From the NCBI GenBank assembly GCA_965220955.1, contig CBDCRK010000030.1:200217-264216 (forward strand): a DNA stretch of 64,000 nucleotides, in the 5' to 3' direction. This document shows, one piece after another, positions 23,931-31,126 of the stretch. The notes beneath the pieces were generated by a model, which worked only from the letters and a program-made list of their open reading frames with translations, was not told the DNA's origin and made no database searches. Source of the DNA: CBDCRK01 sp965220955. Lineage in GTDB: Bacteria > Desulfobacterota > Binatia > Bin18 > CBDCRK01. The first letter of the stretch is position 1, and each line of letters starts with the position of its first letter. A program made the position numbers and the translations under genes.

Positions 23931-25400
23931 ATGAGCGGCAATGGAAACCTGACAGCTTCGCGGCTGCGTGCGCGTTTATCTCACCCGATTATCGACGCAG
24001 ACGGTCATTGGGTGGAGTTCGGTCCGACTGTGCGCGAACAGCTCAGACGAATCGGTGGAGACCGCGCTGTCGAAGGGTTTATGCTGTTCGGCTCACAGAT
24101 AATGAAGCAACTCTCTATGTCTGTTGCCGAGCGACGTGACCAGCGGATTGCGCAGGAGGCCTGGTGGGCGCTGCCCACCAAGAATACGCGCGACCGGGCT
24201 ACGGCAATGATGCCGCGACTCCTGTATGAGCGGATGGAGGAGCTCGGCCTCGACTTCGCAGTACTTTACCCCTCGGTTGGCCTCGGCCTTCCCCAGATCG
24301 CGGATGTCGAGGTGCGCAGAACTAGCTGCCGGGCGTTCAACACCTTTAGTGCCGATTACTTCCGTGCTTTTTCTGACCGTATGACTCCGGCCGCAGTCAT
24401 CCCCATGCATACGCCTGAGGAGGCCATTGAGGAACTTGAGTATGTCAGGACGCAGCTCGGTCTCAAAGTCGTGATGCTGTGGAGTATGATTCGGCGGTCG
24501 ATTCCCGCCCATGTTGAGAAGCATCCGGAAATGGCAAGGGTTGCGGCTTGGTTCGATGCGCTTGGACTCGATAGCGAGTATGACTACGACCCTGTGTGGG
24601 CAAAGTGTGCCGAGCTTGGTGTGTCGCCGACCTTCCATACCGGTTCACGGGGCTTCGGGTTGCGCGTCTCGCCGACCAACTTCACCTATAACCACATCGG
24701 ACATTTTGCGGTTGCGCACGAATCCGTTTGTAAGGCGCTCTTTCTGGGCGGTGTGACCCGGCGATTTCCGCAACTCAAGTTTGCCTTTCTCGAAGGGGGC
24801 GTTGGTTGGGCCTGCCAACTATATGCCGACCTCATTGGCCACTGGGAGAAACGTAATCTGGCAGCATTGGAGGAAGTCAATCCTCAGAACCTTGACCAGG
24901 CCTTGCTCCTGGAGTTGGCTGAGGCCTATGGTGGCTCGGACATGGCTAGCGTGCTGCGGCAGAGGAACAACCAGCGTAATACGGCAACGCTCTCTCAAGG
25001 CGTGAACGCTGTTGGCGGCATTGATAACCTTGACGATTACGCAGCGTGCCAGGTCAAGCAGGCTGAAGACTTGCATGACCTTTTTGTCAATCATTTCTAT
25101 TTCGGCTGTGAAGCCGATGATCCCATGAATGCCTGGGCGTTCAATCAACGGGGTAATCCATTCGGAGCGAGACTACAGGCGTTGTTTGGCTCGGACATCG
25201 GACATTTCGATGTCCCGAACATGACGCATGTGGTGCCCGAGGCGTACGAGCTGGTTGAAGACGATCTCATCAGTGAGGGCGATTTCCGTGACTTTGTGTT
25301 TGCCAATCCCGTGCGCTTTTGGGGAGAAGCAAACCCGAACTTTTTCCAGGGCACGGCGGTTGCAGAGCAAGCAGCCGCGTTACTTGCCGAAAGTTCCTAG
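23931..25400 (+). CDS. COG2159-type metal-dependent amidohydrolase/decarboxylase
   Basis: 489 residues from ATG 23931 behind GAGGAGG. HPIIDADGHWVEFGP near the N-terminus replaces the usual D-x-H metal pair of the ACMSD/amidohydrolase_2 family; later motifs are FHTGSRGFG, FAFLEGGVGWACQL and the metal Asp in LFGSDIGHFDVPNM. The family cleaves C-C or C-N bonds of carboxylated aromatics and related compounds. The protein is longer than typical (about 340-400 aa) because of a mid insert near residues 310-390. It stands alone on the plus strand. A second, shorter family member is at 29858-30970. Confidence 0.87.
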   Translation: MSGNGNLTASRLRARLSHPIIDADGHWVEFGPTVREQLRRIGGDRAVEGFMLFGSQIMKQLSMSVAERRDQRIAQEAWWALPTKNTRDRATAMMPRLLYERMEELGLDFAVLYPSVGLGLPQIADVEVRRTSCRAFNTFSADYFRAFSDRMTPAAVIPMHTPEEAIEELEYVRTQLGLKVVMLWSMIRRSIPAHVEKHPEMARVAAWFDALGLDSEYDYDPVWAKCAELGVSPTFHTGSRGFGLRVSPTNFTYNHIGHFAVAHESVCKALFLGGVTRRFPQLKFAFLEGGVGWACQLYADLIGHWEKRNLAALEEVNPQNLDQALLLELAEAYGGSDMASVLRQRNNQRNTATLSQGVNAVGGIDNLDDYAACQVKQAEDLHDLFVNHFYFGCEADDPMNAWAFNQRGNPFGARLQALFGSDIGHFDVPNMTHVVPEAYELVEDDLISEGDFRDFVFANPVRFWGEANPNFFQGTAVAEQAAALLAESS

Positions 25401-25501
25401 CCGCAAGAGAACGACCTTCTGCCGCCTGGCTCTTACTCTCAATAAGTCGCTGACTAGAGCTAAATCAGACTCTAGCACATTCGTACACCTCACGAGGAAG
25501 C

Positions 25502-25889
25502 ATGCCCAAATCCCCCCTTGATCCCCACCAGCGTCATCGAATGTGAGCGACTCCGCGCTCGCAAGATCCACTTCCGGCAGATTGGTGCTGAAATTGGTCG
25601 TTTGGGGATGAAAGATCGCACAGACATCATCCCGTTGCTGCATACTCTCCGCCATTCGACTTTTTTCACACGAGATCATGGCTTCTACCATCGCAGCCTG
25701 CTCCATCCTGCCTATTGTCTGGTGTATCTCAACCTTGCTTTCGATGAGATCGCGGAATTTATCCGCCGCTTCTTGCGGCACACTGCCTTTCGCACGCAGG
25801 CACAGCATATGGGGAAAGTTGTACGCATCCACCACAGCGGAGTCAGTTATTGGCAAGTGAACGTAAAGAAGGTTCCTGTTCTCAGCTGA
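25502..25889 (+). pseudogene. PIN-like small toxin family protein, start apparently frameshifted
   Basis: The open part (from TTG 25518) reads VIECERLRARKIHFRQIGAE, then IIPLLHTLRHSTFFTRDHGF and HPAYCLVYLNLAFDEIAEFI, ending near KVVRIHHSG. I recall this as a PIN-like (DUF5615-like) toxin-type family whose members start M-x-LPLIDPSVVIECE. Here an ATG at 25502 behind GAGGAAGC reads MPKSP and is out of frame by one base at the C6 tract 25512-25517, so one base was gained or lost there. Alternatively the TTG is used. The minus-strand frame over the same bases looks like a shadow. Confidence 0.5.
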
Positions 25890-25956
25890 TAATCAAAGCG
25901 TCGGCGGTAGGCCTCACACACTTAGCCCAACCTACGAGATTACTGTGGGCTTGATA

Positions 25957-25980
25957 ATAGTTTACATATATGTAAACTAT
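25957..25980. promoter_or_regulatory. 24-bp perfect palindrome, probable operator
   Basis: ATAGTTTACATATATGTAAACTAT is its own reverse complement over 24 bases, with no loop. It stands about 150 bases upstream of the HigBA-like pair, where an autoregulatory site is expected for HigA-type antitoxins. A second weaker inverted repeat GTTTCG-N8-CGAAAC lies at about 26042-26061. Confidence 0.75.
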
Positions 25981-26087
25981 CCCTCTGGGTATAGGCAAGC
26001 TGGTCCTCTGGCAGGAAAGAGCTGACGGATCTAGCATTGTGGTTTCGTTATCGAGCGAAACTAAACGGTCGAAAGGAGGAAGGAACG

Positions 26088-26210
26088 ATGACGTTAAGGA
26101 AAAAGAAGGGTGAGAGGTTGAAATATAGCCATGGAAAGAATTGCGGCTCGAGGAAGATGGGGGAGTGTGGAATGGGCTATCAATTCGCAAAGAGCGGCTC
26201 CTGCCCGTGA
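26088..26210 (+). CDS. Small basic ORF (40 aa) with a strong ribosome site
   Basis: ATG 26088 follows AGGAGGAAGGAACG, by far the best ribosome site in this region. It encodes MTLRKKKGERLKYSHGKNCG and 20 more residues, Lys/Arg/Gly-rich with three Cys, and overlaps the start of the toxin gene in another frame. It may be a leader peptide whose translation feeds the weakly initiated toxin, or a coincidence. No family recognised. Confidence 0.35.
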   Translation: MTLRKKKGERLKYSHGKNCGSRKMGECGMGYQFAKSGSCP

Positions 26211-26439
26211 CTATTGGCAAAGTCTTCCTGCTCAACAGAAGGCGAAAGGGAAGGGCGCAGAACTTTGGGAGTTTAAAAGTGGCCAGGACCGTTTCCTGGG
26301 GGATTTTCGCCCTGAGGGAAGGTTTGTGATTGCCCATGCTTTGCGCAAGAAAGGCGATAATCTCCCGGAGCCTGACATCGAGAAAGCTGTGCGTATTCTC
26401 GAAGAAAACGACCTACGGGAAAAAGGTAGGCTGCTATGA
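26131..26439 (+). CDS. higB: HigB/RelE-type toxin (Gp49-like), shortened
   Basis: 102 residues from ATG 26131. SVEWAINSQRAAPARDYWQS is the N-terminal part and AELWEFKSGQDRFLGDF, then RFVIAHALRKKGDNLPEPDI, are the hallmark of the phage-derived Gp49/HigB family of ribosome-dependent mRNases. Between LPAQQKAKGK and ELWEFKS the family normally has some 25 more residues, which are missing here, so activity is doubtful. The stop overlaps the antitoxin start (ATGA at 26436-26439). Toxin-before-antitoxin order is typical of HigBA. Confidence 0.72.
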   Translation: MERIAARGRWGSVEWAINSQRAAPARDYWQSLPAQQKAKGKGAELWEFKSGQDRFLGDFRPEGRFVIAHALRKKGDNLPEPDIEKAVRILEENDLREKGRLL

Positions 26440-26732
26440 CAAAAGCACACACTGACTACGAAGTTTTTGAACAGTCTTCTGTTTGGAATAGAAGACTGTT
26501 ACGAGAAGAAGAACTGATTTTAGACGTGACCGAGGCGTTGAGTGAGATGTTGGAGAGGGAAGGCGTGAGCAGGACCACGCTTGCGCAGAAACTTGGGAAA
26601 ACGAAGGGGTTAGTGTCACAAATCTTGGCGGGAGGGAGAAATCTGACGCTGAGAACCATTGCCGATATTGCGGACGCTCTCGGGTACCATATCCGTATTG
26701 TGTTCTTTAAGAAAACACAGAGATCCAAATGA
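26436..26732 (+). CDS. higA: HigA-type antitoxin, Xre-family helix-turn-helix protein
   Basis: 98 residues. The HTH is SRTTLAQKLGKTKGLVSQIL at about residues 45-64, followed by AGGRNLTLRTIADIADALGY, the XRE/HigA signature. It overlaps the toxin gene by four bases. It should bind the 24-bp palindrome at 25957-25980 and repress the pair. The end (FFKKTQRSK) is basic. Confidence 0.85.
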   Translation: MTKAHTDYEVFEQSSVWNRRLLREEELILDVTEALSEMLEREGVSRTTLAQKLGKTKGLVSQILAGGRNLTLRTIADIADALGYHIRIVFFKKTQRSK

Positions 26733-27006
26733 AAAACTAGCGGGTTATCGCCAGGTAGAGATCCGCGATCTTCTCCGGAAAGCAAATAAGGAGCATTATG
26801 AGTGGCAGCTTCCTTTCATCGAAGAGGGCCTTAGCATCTCTCGGGATGAGGCTATTAAACTCGTAAAAGAATTAGAGAGCAGAAGCTTAATCCAGGGTAG
26901 TGGCAAGCAAATTTTCAGGCGCAACCCGAACGACTTCCAGAGAGAAGAACTGATAATATGGGCATTACAAAAACCTCTACCCCATCATCGACGAAACGAT
27001 CACTTT
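26733..27006 (+). other. Short remnant with possible winged-helix coding
   Basis: The frame after the antitoxin reads EKLAGYRQVEIRDLLRKA, then SISRDEAIKLVKELESRSLI and NDFQREELIIWALQKP, which looks like protein (a two-helix DNA-binding unit) but has no start codon or ribosome site. I take it as the middle of a broken gene. Beyond 27007 the opposite strand encodes the polysaccharide deacetylase. Confidence 0.35.
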
Positions 27007-27849
27007 CTAATAGGGATGTTCGGTCTTCCAGCGATGTACAAAGCTACCCATGGTGCTGAACGTCACCCCGTTGTGGCTCTTCAAGTCCTTGATAAATCGT
27101 TCGAGCATTAATAGGCGATGCCCGCGTCCGATCACTTGCGGGTGCATGGTGAGAATGAAAACCCCCTTGCCCAGTTTGGCGTAGAGGTACTCGAAGTCTC
27201 CAGCCCATACGTCGTACACCCGAGCGGGATCCGCAAGTCCCTGACTAATGCCGTTGCGGCTGTATGTATACTCAAAGAATGGAAAGTCATCCAGGTTCCA
27301 GGAAAAGGGCATTTCTACCAGATCGACAGCTTTACCAAAGTCGTAGGGCGCGTCAATCGACGCCTTGATGCCGTTGCGGCAGTAATAGGGAGTGAAGTCG
27401 TTGCCCAGCATGCTGCTGTCATAGAGAAACCCGTGGTTGATCAGGAGCCTGAGCGTATTCGAGCTGAAACTTCCTGCGGGAGACCGGTACCCCTGAGGTG
27501 CGCGGCCTGTTAGGTCCTTGATGAGGGTAATACCCCGTTCCAGGATCGCTCGCTCCTTATCGATTTCCAGGCGCGCGGGGTTTTCGTGGCAATAGCCATG
27601 GTGCCCGACCTCATGACCTTCATCGACCAGACGCTGGCATTCCGCCGGAAACGCCTCGATTGTGTGGCCGGGAACGAACCATGTTGCTTTAATGTTATAT
27701 TCCGCCAGCAGGTCTAAGCTCCGTTGGGCGCCGACCTGTCCGAACTCACCGCGGGACAACGCATTGGGTGAGTTGGTGCGGAAATTTGCAATCCACACCG
27801 ACATGGCATCAAAATCATACGAAAAGCAAACTGTGATGTCCTTCGACAT
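27007..27849 (-). CDS. Polysaccharide deacetylase (NodB fold)
   Basis: 280 residues from ATG 27849 behind GAGGTGCGCT. FSYDFDAMSVW holds the metal-site Asp, HEVGHHGYCHENP the His-x3-His pair and YRSPAGSFS the substrate-groove Arg motif; MTMHPQVIGR carries the C-terminal catalytic His. This is the carbohydrate esterase 4 family, of the cytoplasmic, signal-less kind often found in catabolic gene clusters, so it may act on small N-acyl or urea-type compounds (PuuE-like) rather than on chitin. A truncated SDR stub follows upstream in the same orientation. Confidence 0.9.
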   Translation of the reverse strand: MSKDITVCFSYDFDAMSVWIANFRTNSPNALSRGEFGQVGAQRSLDLLAEYNIKATWFVPGHTIEAFPAECQRLVDEGHEVGHHGYCHENPARLEIDKERAILERGITLIKDLTGRAPQGYRSPAGSFSSNTLRLLINHGFLYDSSMLGNDFTPYYCRNGIKASIDAPYDFGKAVDLVEMPFSWNLDDFPFFEYTYSRNGISQGLADPARVYDVWAGDFEYLYAKLGKGVFILTMHPQVIGRGHRLLMLERFIKDLKSHNGVTFSTMGSFVHRWKTEHPY

Positions 27850-27896
27850 AGCGCACCTCGCAACCGTCTGAATACGTTGCCAGTCCCAGTCCTTGC

Positions 27897-28001
27897 TTAC
27901 CGGCTAACACCCGCCCCTTTGGCTTGTGCCGCTTTTGCCGTGGCAAGACCAAGGCCAGAACTGCCACCCAAAATGACGACTGTTGCGTTTTTTCGAGACA
28001 T
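27897..28001 (-). pseudogene. 5' stub of a short-chain dehydrogenase gene
   Basis: ATG 28001, behind AGCGGAGGAGTCACC, opens MSRKNATVVILGGSSGLGLA followed by TAKAAQAKGAGVSR and TAA. GGSSGLG is the SDR cofactor motif. The protein is cut at 34 residues, just before the polysaccharide deacetylase promoter region, so the body of the gene has been deleted. Confidence 0.75.
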
Positions 28002-28099
28002 GGTGACTCCTCCGCTCTATGAACTGGGTAACGTGCCCGTCAGCAGTTGCCCGGCCTTGTTGTACCCTACCTCTTCGTAAAGTGCCGCCCAGACACGTG

Positions 28100-28876
28100 T
28101 CACAAATCCATTGGCAGTTCCAGATATTCGCGGTAGATAAAATCCCGGTGCTCCATCAAGCCAGGAGTAAGGGCTGCTGCCACCACCGGGTCGGTATTGG
28201 TAAAAGCCACCCGCAACGGCTCGGGAATAGGACACAGGTCAGGCGGTAGCGGCTTAATGAGGGTGGCGAATGTTGCCCAGTATATGTCTAAGGCGGAGAG
28301 TCCTTCGCCAATAAAGAACTTGTTGCCTTGTGCCCGCTGATGCTCCAATCTTGTGCCCAGGAGCCGTAAAATCTGTGCTATTCCGTGGGGTGCGGCTTCG
28401 GCTGTAGCCTGGCTGTAACCGTATTTCCCGCCCATGTAGGACGCGAACTCGCGCGCGGACTCCTCACTCTGCGGGTTCGCAAGCGTTGCGTGGAGCAGCA
28501 TTACGCGCCTGGACCAGCCGAGCCCATGTTCTCCACACAGCTCGTTACAGCAGCCGAACATCAGGGCGCGGTCTTCGACATCCTCTGGTATCAAAGCCGG
28601 TTGTGGAGCCAGGCGTTCTGCTAAGTACAGTTGCTCAATCCACGTGCTACGAGGGCGCTCATTGTTCCACACGGCCACCGGCGCACTGCTCTGACTGGTC
28701 CACGTTTGCAGTGCTGGATCATGCCCTTGGGCTTTGCGTACGCGGACATAAGGAATCTTCTTCACATAGCAGACGCCTTTGAATGCCTCACCCCAAGGGT
28801 TGGGGCGGCCCGGGGGGAGCACAAGCCTGAGCCCGGAAAGCGTTTTTGCCTGTTCAATATCGATATATTCTGCCAT
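28100..28876 (-). CDS. Glutathione S-transferase-like protein
   Basis: 258 residues from ATG 28876 behind GAGGAGGCAAATAG. The N-terminal domain LRLVLPPGRPNPWGEAFKG replaces the usual Cys/Ser turn, and SSAPVAVWNNERPRSTWIEQ gives the cis-Pro and the glutathione-binding SxxI-like turn. The C-terminal helical domain includes GNKFFIGEGLSALDIYWATF, the N-capping and hydrophobic-staple motif of GSTs (S/T-x-x-D). The protein is a divergent GST; conjugation or dehalogenation activity is possible. It lies downstream of the broken LLM gene on the same strand. Confidence 0.82.
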   Translation of the reverse strand: MAEYIDIEQAKTLSGLRLVLPPGRPNPWGEAFKGVCYVKKIPYVRVRKAQGHDPALQTWTSQSSAPVAVWNNERPRSTWIEQLYLAERLAPQPALIPEDVEDRALMFGCCNELCGEHGLGWSRRVMLLHATLANPQSEESAREFASYMGGKYGYSQATAEAAPHGIAQILRLLGTRLEHQRAQGNKFFIGEGLSALDIYWATFATLIKPLPPDLCPIPEPLRVAFTNTDPVVAAALTPGLMEHRDFIYREYLELPMDL

Positions 28877-28907
28877 GCTATTTGCCTCCTCAAGAGTTTT
28901 ATTCTGC

Positions 28908-29782
28908 CTATACTCCCTGCGCCCGTTCCACAAGCGCCGCGGTGCGTTTCACCCAGGTAAGCGCTTGCCCCTCAGCCATTTCCTTCACCATCGGTTGCGA
29001 AAAGAGCACTAGACGACTTGCCCCTGCGTCGCGGTAGGCTTGTAGTTCCTCGGTTGAGAGCTCCCCCTCTTTGGGATCGACAAGTGCAGTCATCTGCAGG
29101 GTGTCGGGATTCCGTCCGGCCTCGCGGGCGAACTGCCGAATCGTGTCTACGCTTTGCTTGTACGCTGCCGGACTGGTGGCAAGCGGGCACCAGCCATCAT
29201 AGGTGCGAGCCACGCGCTCCAGCGCTTTCGGCACGTGCGCCCCAAGCAAAATCGGCGGTCCTGCCTCCTGTATTGGCTTTGGATCGCAGTGCACGGCAGA
29301 GAAACTGACCAGCTCACCCTCATAATGCGGCTCGGGGTTTGTCCACAGCTCGCGCATGGCCTCGACTGTCTCGCGTAGCCGTTTCCAGCGCAGCCGGAAT
29401 GTAGTGCCCATCACTTCCGTTTCTTCTCTCAGCCAGCCGGCACCTACGCCTAGGACTACCCTACCCCCGCAGTAGAAGTCCAGGCTGGCAATAACCTTGG
29501 CGGTCATCAGCGGCTCCCGTTCGGGGAGCAAGCAGATTCCGGTTGCAAGCTTGATCCGTGTGGTTGCAGTGGCTGCCACTGTCAGCGCAATGAACGGATC
29601 AGCCCAACGATGATAGTGCTCGGGCAGAGTCCCCCGCCTGGGAGGGGGGTTTGGAACCCCACCGGGATTACGGGATGCTCTGGGATCCACAAGGACTCAA
29701 AGCCGGTTGCTTCGACCTGTCGCGCGATCTCCGCGATATCTCCCGTCTGAGTTGTTGCTGGTACCAAAATGCCGATATCCAT
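28908..29782 (-). pseudogene. LLM-class F420-dependent oxidoreductase split by a one-base deletion
   Basis: ATG 29782 (RBS AAGGAGGAAAGATTCT) opens MDIGILVPATTQTGDIAEIA, then FESLWIPEHPVIPVGFQTPL and PGGG. The frame then leaves the family. One base on, another frame supplies TLPEHYHRWADPFIALTVAA, VVLGVGAGWLREETEVMG and PILLGAHVPKALE down to 28908. The join needs one extra G in the G5 tract opposite 29631-29635. Repaired, the protein would be about 291 residues, closely similar in plan to the gene at 12072-12923. It is either a young pseudogene or an assembly error. Confidence 0.85.
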
Positions 29783-29857
29783 AGAATCTTTCCTCCTTAA
29801 GGCCGAGGCCTAACGCCCCGGCCACCATTTTGTCACGCGCAGAAGGTGTTTCAATCC

Positions 29858-30970
29858 TTACTCCAGACCATAGACCCGCGCAGCCGTGTCATGGACGATC
29901 TTACGACGTTGCTCCTCGGGCAGATGTCCCAAGCGCTTTGCCACAATCTCCTGCGAGCGCGGGAAGGTTGCCGCAGTATGCGGATAGTCGGATGACCACA
30001 TGGTGTTATCCGGACCATAGCGATGGAGCGAATCAACGAACACTGGGTCAGCAATGAACGTGGCATAGACCTGGCGCTTGATATAATCGCTTGCCCGCAT
30101 TGGGAGCTTCAGTCCACCGAGCGCGCCAAGCCGGTGCTGCACGGTGTCGAGCCGGTACATAAAGTAAGCCATCCAACCCACGTCATTTTCGGCCGAGATG
30201 ATCTTGAGGCGCGGGAACTTCTCGAGCACGCCGCCAAACACAAGCACGGAAATCGAACGCTCGATCTGATGGTGCAGATTGGCAATCGAGAGCAGGAAGT
30301 CGCGGCCACCGGCCGGGCTTGTGCCGGTGCCGCCGCGGGCGGTCAGAATATGCAACGAGAGCGGCATGTTAAGGTCCTGCGCCGCCGCCCAGAACGGCTC
30401 ATAATCGGCATGACTGTAGGGACGCTCGTCGGGCGGCTCCGCCCAGATCATTGCCCCGCGCATCCCCTGCTTGGCAATGCGCTTAAGTTCCTCGACCGCC
30501 GAGGGGATGTCCTCAAGCGTGATGAGGCCGAGCGGAATGAGGCGCTTTAGATCGTAACTGCAATACTCCGCGGCCCAGTCGTTGAAGGCACGGAAGCAGG
30601 CGAAACGCAATTCCGGGTCATCCAGCCCGAACAGCGGCATTCCCATCGAGGTATAGATCACCTCGGCCTGCACGCCGTCGCGGTCCTGATCGGCAACTCG
30701 GGCGGAGGGCTCCCATACGCTCTTGGGCGCTTGGTCAAAGCCCTTCTTATTGTGCTGGGGGAGTTCCTGCGAGGGCACGCCGGCGCCAAAGAAGCCAGCG
30801 ACCGACATTGGTGTGATGTTCTCGCATACGAACCATTCTCCTTCACGACCGTTGAGTCCCAGGACCGTATGCGGTGCGCGATCACGGAACTTCGTGTCCA
30901 TCCTCTCAGCCCACATTGTGGGCGGCTCGACGAAATGAGAATCCGCTGAGATAAGCCTGTACTCTGCCAT
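29858..30970 (-). CDS. COG2159-type amidohydrolase
   Basis: 370 residues from ATG 30970 behind AAGGAGGAGGGTTTA. ISADSHFVEPPTMWAERM holds the first metal His in the D-x-H/S-H motif, then GVQAEVIYTSMGMPLFGL, LSLHILTARGGTG (His), FPRLKIISAENDVGW and the metal Asp in WSSDYPHTAATFP. This is a complete member of the amidohydrolase_2 family, which includes ACMSD and gamma-resorcylate decarboxylases. It lies upstream of the broken LLM gene and GST gene on the same strand and was probably transcribed with them in one catabolic unit. Confidence 0.9.
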   Translation of the reverse strand: MAEYRLISADSHFVEPPTMWAERMDTKFRDRAPHTVLGLNGREGEWFVCENITPMSVAGFFGAGVPSQELPQHNKKGFDQAPKSVWEPSARVADQDRDGVQAEVIYTSMGMPLFGLDDPELRFACFRAFNDWAAEYCSYDLKRLIPLGLITLEDIPSAVEELKRIAKQGMRGAMIWAEPPDERPYSHADYEPFWAAAQDLNMPLSLHILTARGGTGTSPAGGRDFLLSIANLHHQIERSISVLVFGGVLEKFPRLKIISAENDVGWMAYFMYRLDTVQHRLGALGGLKLPMRASDYIKRQVYATFIADPVFVDSLHRYGPDNTMWSSDYPHTAATFPRSQEIVAKRLGHLPEEQRRKIVHDTAARVYGLE

Positions 30971-31088
30971 TAAACCCTCCTCCTTAAAGCCAATATCGCT
31001 AGCCAGGCACTCTACACAAGATTCGTATCATTTTCTAGGCCTCATCCAAGCATGTCGGCCTATGTCGGACATTGGGGAGAAAGCTGAC

Positions 31089-31116
31089 TTGCCCCTCATG
31101 AGTACTCTGTTATATT
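31089..31116 (+). promoter_or_regulatory. Predicted promoter of the metal ATPase gene
   Basis: TTGCCC (31089-31094), 16-base spacer, TATATT (31111-31116). Transcription would start about 31123, so the ATG at 31127 has almost no leader, consistent with the lack of a Shine-Dalgarno there. Confidence 0.4.
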
Positions 31117-31126
31117 GACCCCTATT

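Noticed and set aside
25380..25856. Minus-strand ORF of 158 codons opposite the PIN-like gene
   Set aside because: The plus-strand frame matches a known toxin-like family; the minus frame has no recognisable motif and runs over the end of the amidohydrolase gene.
25901..25940. GTAGGTTGGGC-type word as a dispersed repeat element
   Set aside because: Only one imperfect copy is present in the window and its arms pair over five bases only.
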